The notes below the pieces were generated by a model. That model was not told where the DNA came from. It saw nothing but the letters and a program-made list of their open reading frames with translations, and ran no database searches. A stretch of DNA of 64,000 nt, taken from contig NZ_JACHXQ010000008.1 of NCBI RefSeq assembly GCF_014192285.1, forward strand, positions 62,001 to 126,000. The letters run 5' to 3'. Positions 61,790-64,000 of this stretch are shown piece after piece; the first letter of the stretch is position 1, and each line of letters starts with the position of its first letter. The translations under genes were made by a program, and so were the position numbers. Origin of the DNA: Halomonas fontilapidosi. Its GTDB lineage: Bacteria > Pseudomonadota > Gammaproteobacteria > Pseudomonadales > Halomonadaceae.

Positions 61790-62728
61790 TCAGAACACCG
61801 GCTTGTCGAACTCGGACAGATTGCTGGCCGTGATCTTGGGGGTCTCAAAGAAGTTCATTTTCGGAACCTCCTTACCTTCCAGAACATCAAGGGCCGTCTG
61901 GAGCGCCGCTTCGGCGTCATCGACCGGGGACTGGTAGATGGAGCCGTAGTACTCACCACGCTCGATGGCCTCGTAACCGACGGCGAAGTTGGTGGCACCG
62001 ATGAAGGCGATCTCCCCTACCCTGCCGGCACTCCTGGCCGCGTTCAGGGCGCCAACACCCATGTTGTCATCGCCGGCATACACGCCGTCGATATCGTCGT
62101 ACTTGGTGAGGAAGTTCTCCATGACTCGCTGAGCCTTTTCGCGGTTCCAGTCCGCGGGCTGGGTCTCGAGAATCTCGACCCCCGGGCAGGCGTCGGCCAG
62201 TTGGTCCTCGAACCCTTTCGAGCGCTCCATCGCAGTGGTGTAGCCGGGCTGCCCGGCAACCTGGACAATCTGCCCCTCACCATCGAGAGCCTCACACATC
62301 ATCTCAGCGGATGAGGCACCCTGCTGGACGTTGTCGGGACCCGAGAAGGCGGCGATATACTCCATGCCCGCCTCAGCGATCTTGGAGTTGGTCACCACGA
62401 CGGGGATACCCGCCTTGTGGGCCTGCCGAATGGCGGGAATGACTGCCTGACCGTTGGTTGGCCAGATGATAATGGCATCGACCTGCTGCTGGATCAGGTT
62501 GCGAACCTGGCCGATCTGGCGCGCCACATCGCCGCCGGCATCGAGCACGACGACGTCGATGTTCCCGTTTTGTGCGGCGGCATTTTCGAAGGCGCTTTCA
62601 TAGGTCGTCTGATAGCTGTCGACGCCGACATTGTTCTGGGTGATGCCGATCCGGTAGGTCTCTTCTGCCTGGGCAAGACCCGCGGAGAGCATCATGACAC
62701 TGGTCGCTAGCGCTGTTTTATAGAACAT
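61790..62728 (-). CDS. Ribose-type periplasmic substrate-binding protein
   Basis: A 312-residue secreted protein with a signal peptide (residues 1-21, ending GLAQA) and a type I periplasmic binding fold like RbsB: YRIGITQNNVGVDSYQT, VDAIIIWPTNGQAVIPAI, IPVVVTNSKI, GVYAGDDNMGVGALNA. It is the specificity determinant of the importer and the first gene of the operon. The ligand could be a sugar, cyclitol or sugar-like aromatic conjugate; the aromatic enzymes downstream argue against a plain pentose. AGGTGA precedes the ATG. Confidence 0.92.
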   Translation of the reverse strand: MFYKTALATSVMMLSAGLAQAEETYRIGITQNNVGVDSYQTTYESAFENAAAQNGNIDVVVLDAGGDVARQIGQVRNLIQQQVDAIIIWPTNGQAVIPAIRQAHKAGIPVVVTNSKIAEAGMEYIAAFSGPDNVQQGASSAEMMCEALDGEGQIVQVAGQPGYTTAMERSKGFEDQLADACPGVEILETQPADWNREKAQRVMENFLTKYDDIDGVYAGDDNMGVGALNAARSAGRVGEIAFIGATNFAVGYEAIERGEYYGSIYQSPVDDAEAALQTALDVLEGKEVPKMNFFETPKITASNLSEFDKPVF

Positions 62729-62843
62729 TTTGTCACCTGCTTTGTTGTAGTAGCTTTCACCGACTAACCGGGGGGCCGTCAGAGTTCGTGAAGCTTATGG
62801 CCGCGCCCTGATTTGGCGCAACGCGACCGCGACAGAGAAATGG

Positions 62844-62860
62844 CCAATCTGGTTATTTTG
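62844..62860 (-). promoter_or_regulatory. Candidate operator upstream of the ABC operon
   Basis: CCAATCTGGTTATTTTG shares its first ten bases and 14 of 17 in all with the palindromic site at 49404-49420 before the SDR gene. It lies about 116 bases upstream of the binding-protein start within an AT-richer stretch that probably holds the promoter. The right half of the palindrome is degraded here. Confidence 0.35.
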
Positions 62861-62985
62861 TCCATTTGTCGCTCGCACCGAACCGGCGCAGGCAAATACT
62901 GCGCAGAAATCCCGTAAGCCACTCAAATATCGATTTATTTCAAGAAAATAGCGGCCAGAAAGCTTGCTATAGGAGAGTAGGGAGA
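62861..62985. other. AT-rich intergenic region without a supported gene
   Basis: Part of the 389-base gap between the ABC operon and the M48 peptidase gene. The stretch around 62925-62975 is much richer in A and T than the surroundings. A 74-codon frame on the minus strand (62795-63019) has no ribosome site and no recognisable product. Most likely a control region. Confidence 0.5.
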
Positions 62986-63008
62986 CCTGCCAGTCGTGGT
63001 CTGGCAGG
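62986..63008 (-). terminator. Hairpin downstream of the M48 peptidase gene
   Basis: CCTGCCAG and CTGGCAGG pair over eight bases around a 7-base loop, followed on the minus strand by TCTCCCT. It lies about 110 bases after the peptidase stop and may end that transcript. Confidence 0.45.
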
Positions 63009-63117
63009 GTGCAAGCCATAGGAAGCGGGGAGTGGGCGAGCAGATTCGTACCGCGTCATGGGTGTGGTGGGACTCGCCGGGCGTCAAGCTAACCTGATAG
63101 TCGGTACGGGTAGCGTG

Positions 63118-63918
63118 CTAGCCGGCGCAGCTGGCCGGGGGAGCATCACGAAAGACTGACAAGGCATCTTCCATGTCGCGCTGCAGGGCCTCGATACGCG
63201 AGCCATGGGCAGGGTGGGTCGACAAGAACTCCGGCGGCTGGCTGCCGCCTGCCTCGGCCATGTTGCGCCACAGGGCCACGCTCTGCCGAGGGTCGAAGCC
63301 CGCCCCAGCCATGATGGCCAGCCCCATCTGGTCGGCCTCTTCCTCGTGCGCACGACTGAACGGCAGGGCGATGCCGAGGCGGGCGCCGATGCCCAGGGCC
63401 CGCATGGCCGCCTCTGTGGCCAGCTCCCCCTCGCTGAATAACCCCACCAGCAGCAGCACCGCCTTGATGCCGAGCTGCTGGGTGAAGCGCTCGTTGCCGT
63501 GGTCTGCCAGCACGTGACCAACCTCATGACCGATCACGGCGGCCAGCTGAGCGGGTGTCTCCGCCACCCGCAACAGTCCGGTGTGCACCCCGATACGTCC
63601 ACCCGGCAAGGCGAAGGCATTCGGTGAGGGGTTGTCGAACACGACCACCTCCCACTCCTCGGGCATGCCCGCGTCGGGGTAGCGCGCCTCGGCGGCCTTG
63701 ACCACCAACCTCGCCACACATTGCACGAGTCGGTTGGCGGCAGGGTCACGCGCGATGGGTTGCTGGCGACGCATCTCGGCAAAGGCCTCGCCGCCCATCT
63801 CGGCCATCAGGCCCTCGGGCACCAGCGCCAATTGAGACCGCCCGGTCGGTGTTTTCTCGCAGCCGGCCAGCAACAGCGTGGCCAGAAGCGTCAGCAAAGG
63901 CAGCAGGCGTCGCCACAT
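63118..63918 (-). CDS. M48-family lipoprotein metallopeptidase (LoiP/BepA-like)
   Basis: A 266-residue outer-membrane-directed lipoprotein: hydrophobic signal with lipobox LLLAGC (Cys20). The zinc site is HEVGH (131-135) with the third ligand Glu in AHEEEADQMG. STHPAHGSRIEAL near the C-terminus is also typical of M48 lipoproteins such as LoiP and YcaL, which degrade misfolded envelope proteins. No TPR domain follows, so it is not BepA itself. It begins four bases after the stop of the preceding gene. Confidence 0.92.
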   Translation of the reverse strand: MWRRLLPLLTLLATLLLAGCEKTPTGRSQLALVPEGLMAEMGGEAFAEMRRQQPIARDPAANRLVQCVARLVVKAAEARYPDAGMPEEWEVVVFDNPSPNAFALPGGRIGVHTGLLRVAETPAQLAAVIGHEVGHVLADHGNERFTQQLGIKAVLLLVGLFSEGELATEAAMRALGIGARLGIALPFSRAHEEEADQMGLAIMAGAGFDPRQSVALWRNMAEAGGSQPPEFLSTHPAHGSRIEALQRDMEDALSVFRDAPPASCAG

Positions 63919-63922
63919 CGTC

Positions 63923-64000
63923 CTACTCCGCCATCACCGCCTTCAGGGCGGCTCGATAGCCCTGGCTACCGAGCCCGGCGATCACCCCGTCGGCGCGCAG
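63923..64000 (-). CDS. aroQ: 3' end of a probable type II 3-dehydroquinate dehydratase (partial)
   Basis: Only the last 25 codons are in the window; they end A-D-G-V-I-A-G-L-G-S-Q-G-Y-R-A-A-L-K-A-V-M-A-E. The G-V-I-x-G-x-G-x-x-G-Y-x-x-A-L pattern matches the C-terminus of type II dehydroquinases (shikimate pathway). With so little sequence the call is tentative. Confidence 0.55.
   Translation of the reverse strand: MRADGVIAGLGSQGYRAALKAVMAE

Noticed and set aside
62795..63019. 74-codon frame in the gap between the ABC operon and the M48 peptidase
   Set aside because: No ribosome site, no recognisable product, and it covers the likely promoter region.

Overview
The window is a high-GC, densely coded gammaproteobacterial chromosome segment. 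Gene content (class Ia ribonucleotide reductase with a double ATP-cone, UMF1-family MFS carrier, a FAN1-type VRR-NUC protein paired with a Rad3-like helicase, ben/cat/pca aromatic catabolism) fits a Halomonadaceae member such as Halomonas; this is inferred from family resemblance, not from a marker gene. I see no rRNA, tRNA, CRISPR array or insertion sequence.

Layout. 1-5.6 kb: a two-component regulator with the first codons of its kinase, divergent from nrdA-nrdB and a small DUF3565 protein; the nrd promoter region carries NrdR-box-like and DnaA-box-like sites. 5.7-10 kb: rhomboid protease, stand-alone LigD-type 3'-phosphoesterase, a tiny PLDc_N-type membrane protein, a bicupin and a CPA2 antiporter. 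10-24 kb: minus-strand genes: UMF1 carrier, retropepsin-like protease, YihY/BrkB membrane protein, nitronate monooxygenase-like flavoprotein, FAN1-like nuclease and a Rad3-family helicase with a PD-(D/E)XK-like N-terminus; then a CocE/NonD hydrolase with an ATP-grasp ligase, and a TelA/XpaC pair preceded by a 58-residue membrane protein. 24-26.7 kb: luciferase-like oxidoreductase, AzlCD exporter and a small membrane protein.

26.8-50.4 kb is an aromatic-catabolism region. catBCA-benABCD plus two benE carriers run on the minus strand, divergent from catR, and turn benzoate into 3-oxoadipate enol-lactone. A LysR/DUF3311/sodium-solute symporter/M20 amidohydrolase unit and a LysR/DoxX/DODA-dioxygenase unit lie between. 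pcaF, a beta-keto acid cleavage enzyme (BKACE) and pcaD follow, divergent from an IclR-type PcaR. No PcaIJ CoA-transferase is present; the BKACE sits where it would be expected. An SDR gene closes this part.

50.4-62.7 kb is the most unusual block. One long minus-strand transcription unit encodes a ribose-type ABC importer, maleylacetate reductase, a TRZ/ATZ-like amidohydrolase, a 3-hydroxyisobutyrate-dehydrogenase-like enzyme, a hydroxyquinol 1,2-dioxygenase and a RutE-like reductase, and ends in a clear intrinsic terminator. A TauE/SafE permease and a chimeric regulator (winged helix fused to a cytoplasmic sugar-type solute-binding domain) follow. Hydroxyquinol dioxygenase and maleylacetate reductase would make 3-oxoadipate, the same intermediate that the ben/cat/pca genes produce, so both clusters converge. 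The upstream substrate is unknown. The window ends with an M48 lipoprotein peptidase and the 3' end of a gene resembling aroQ.
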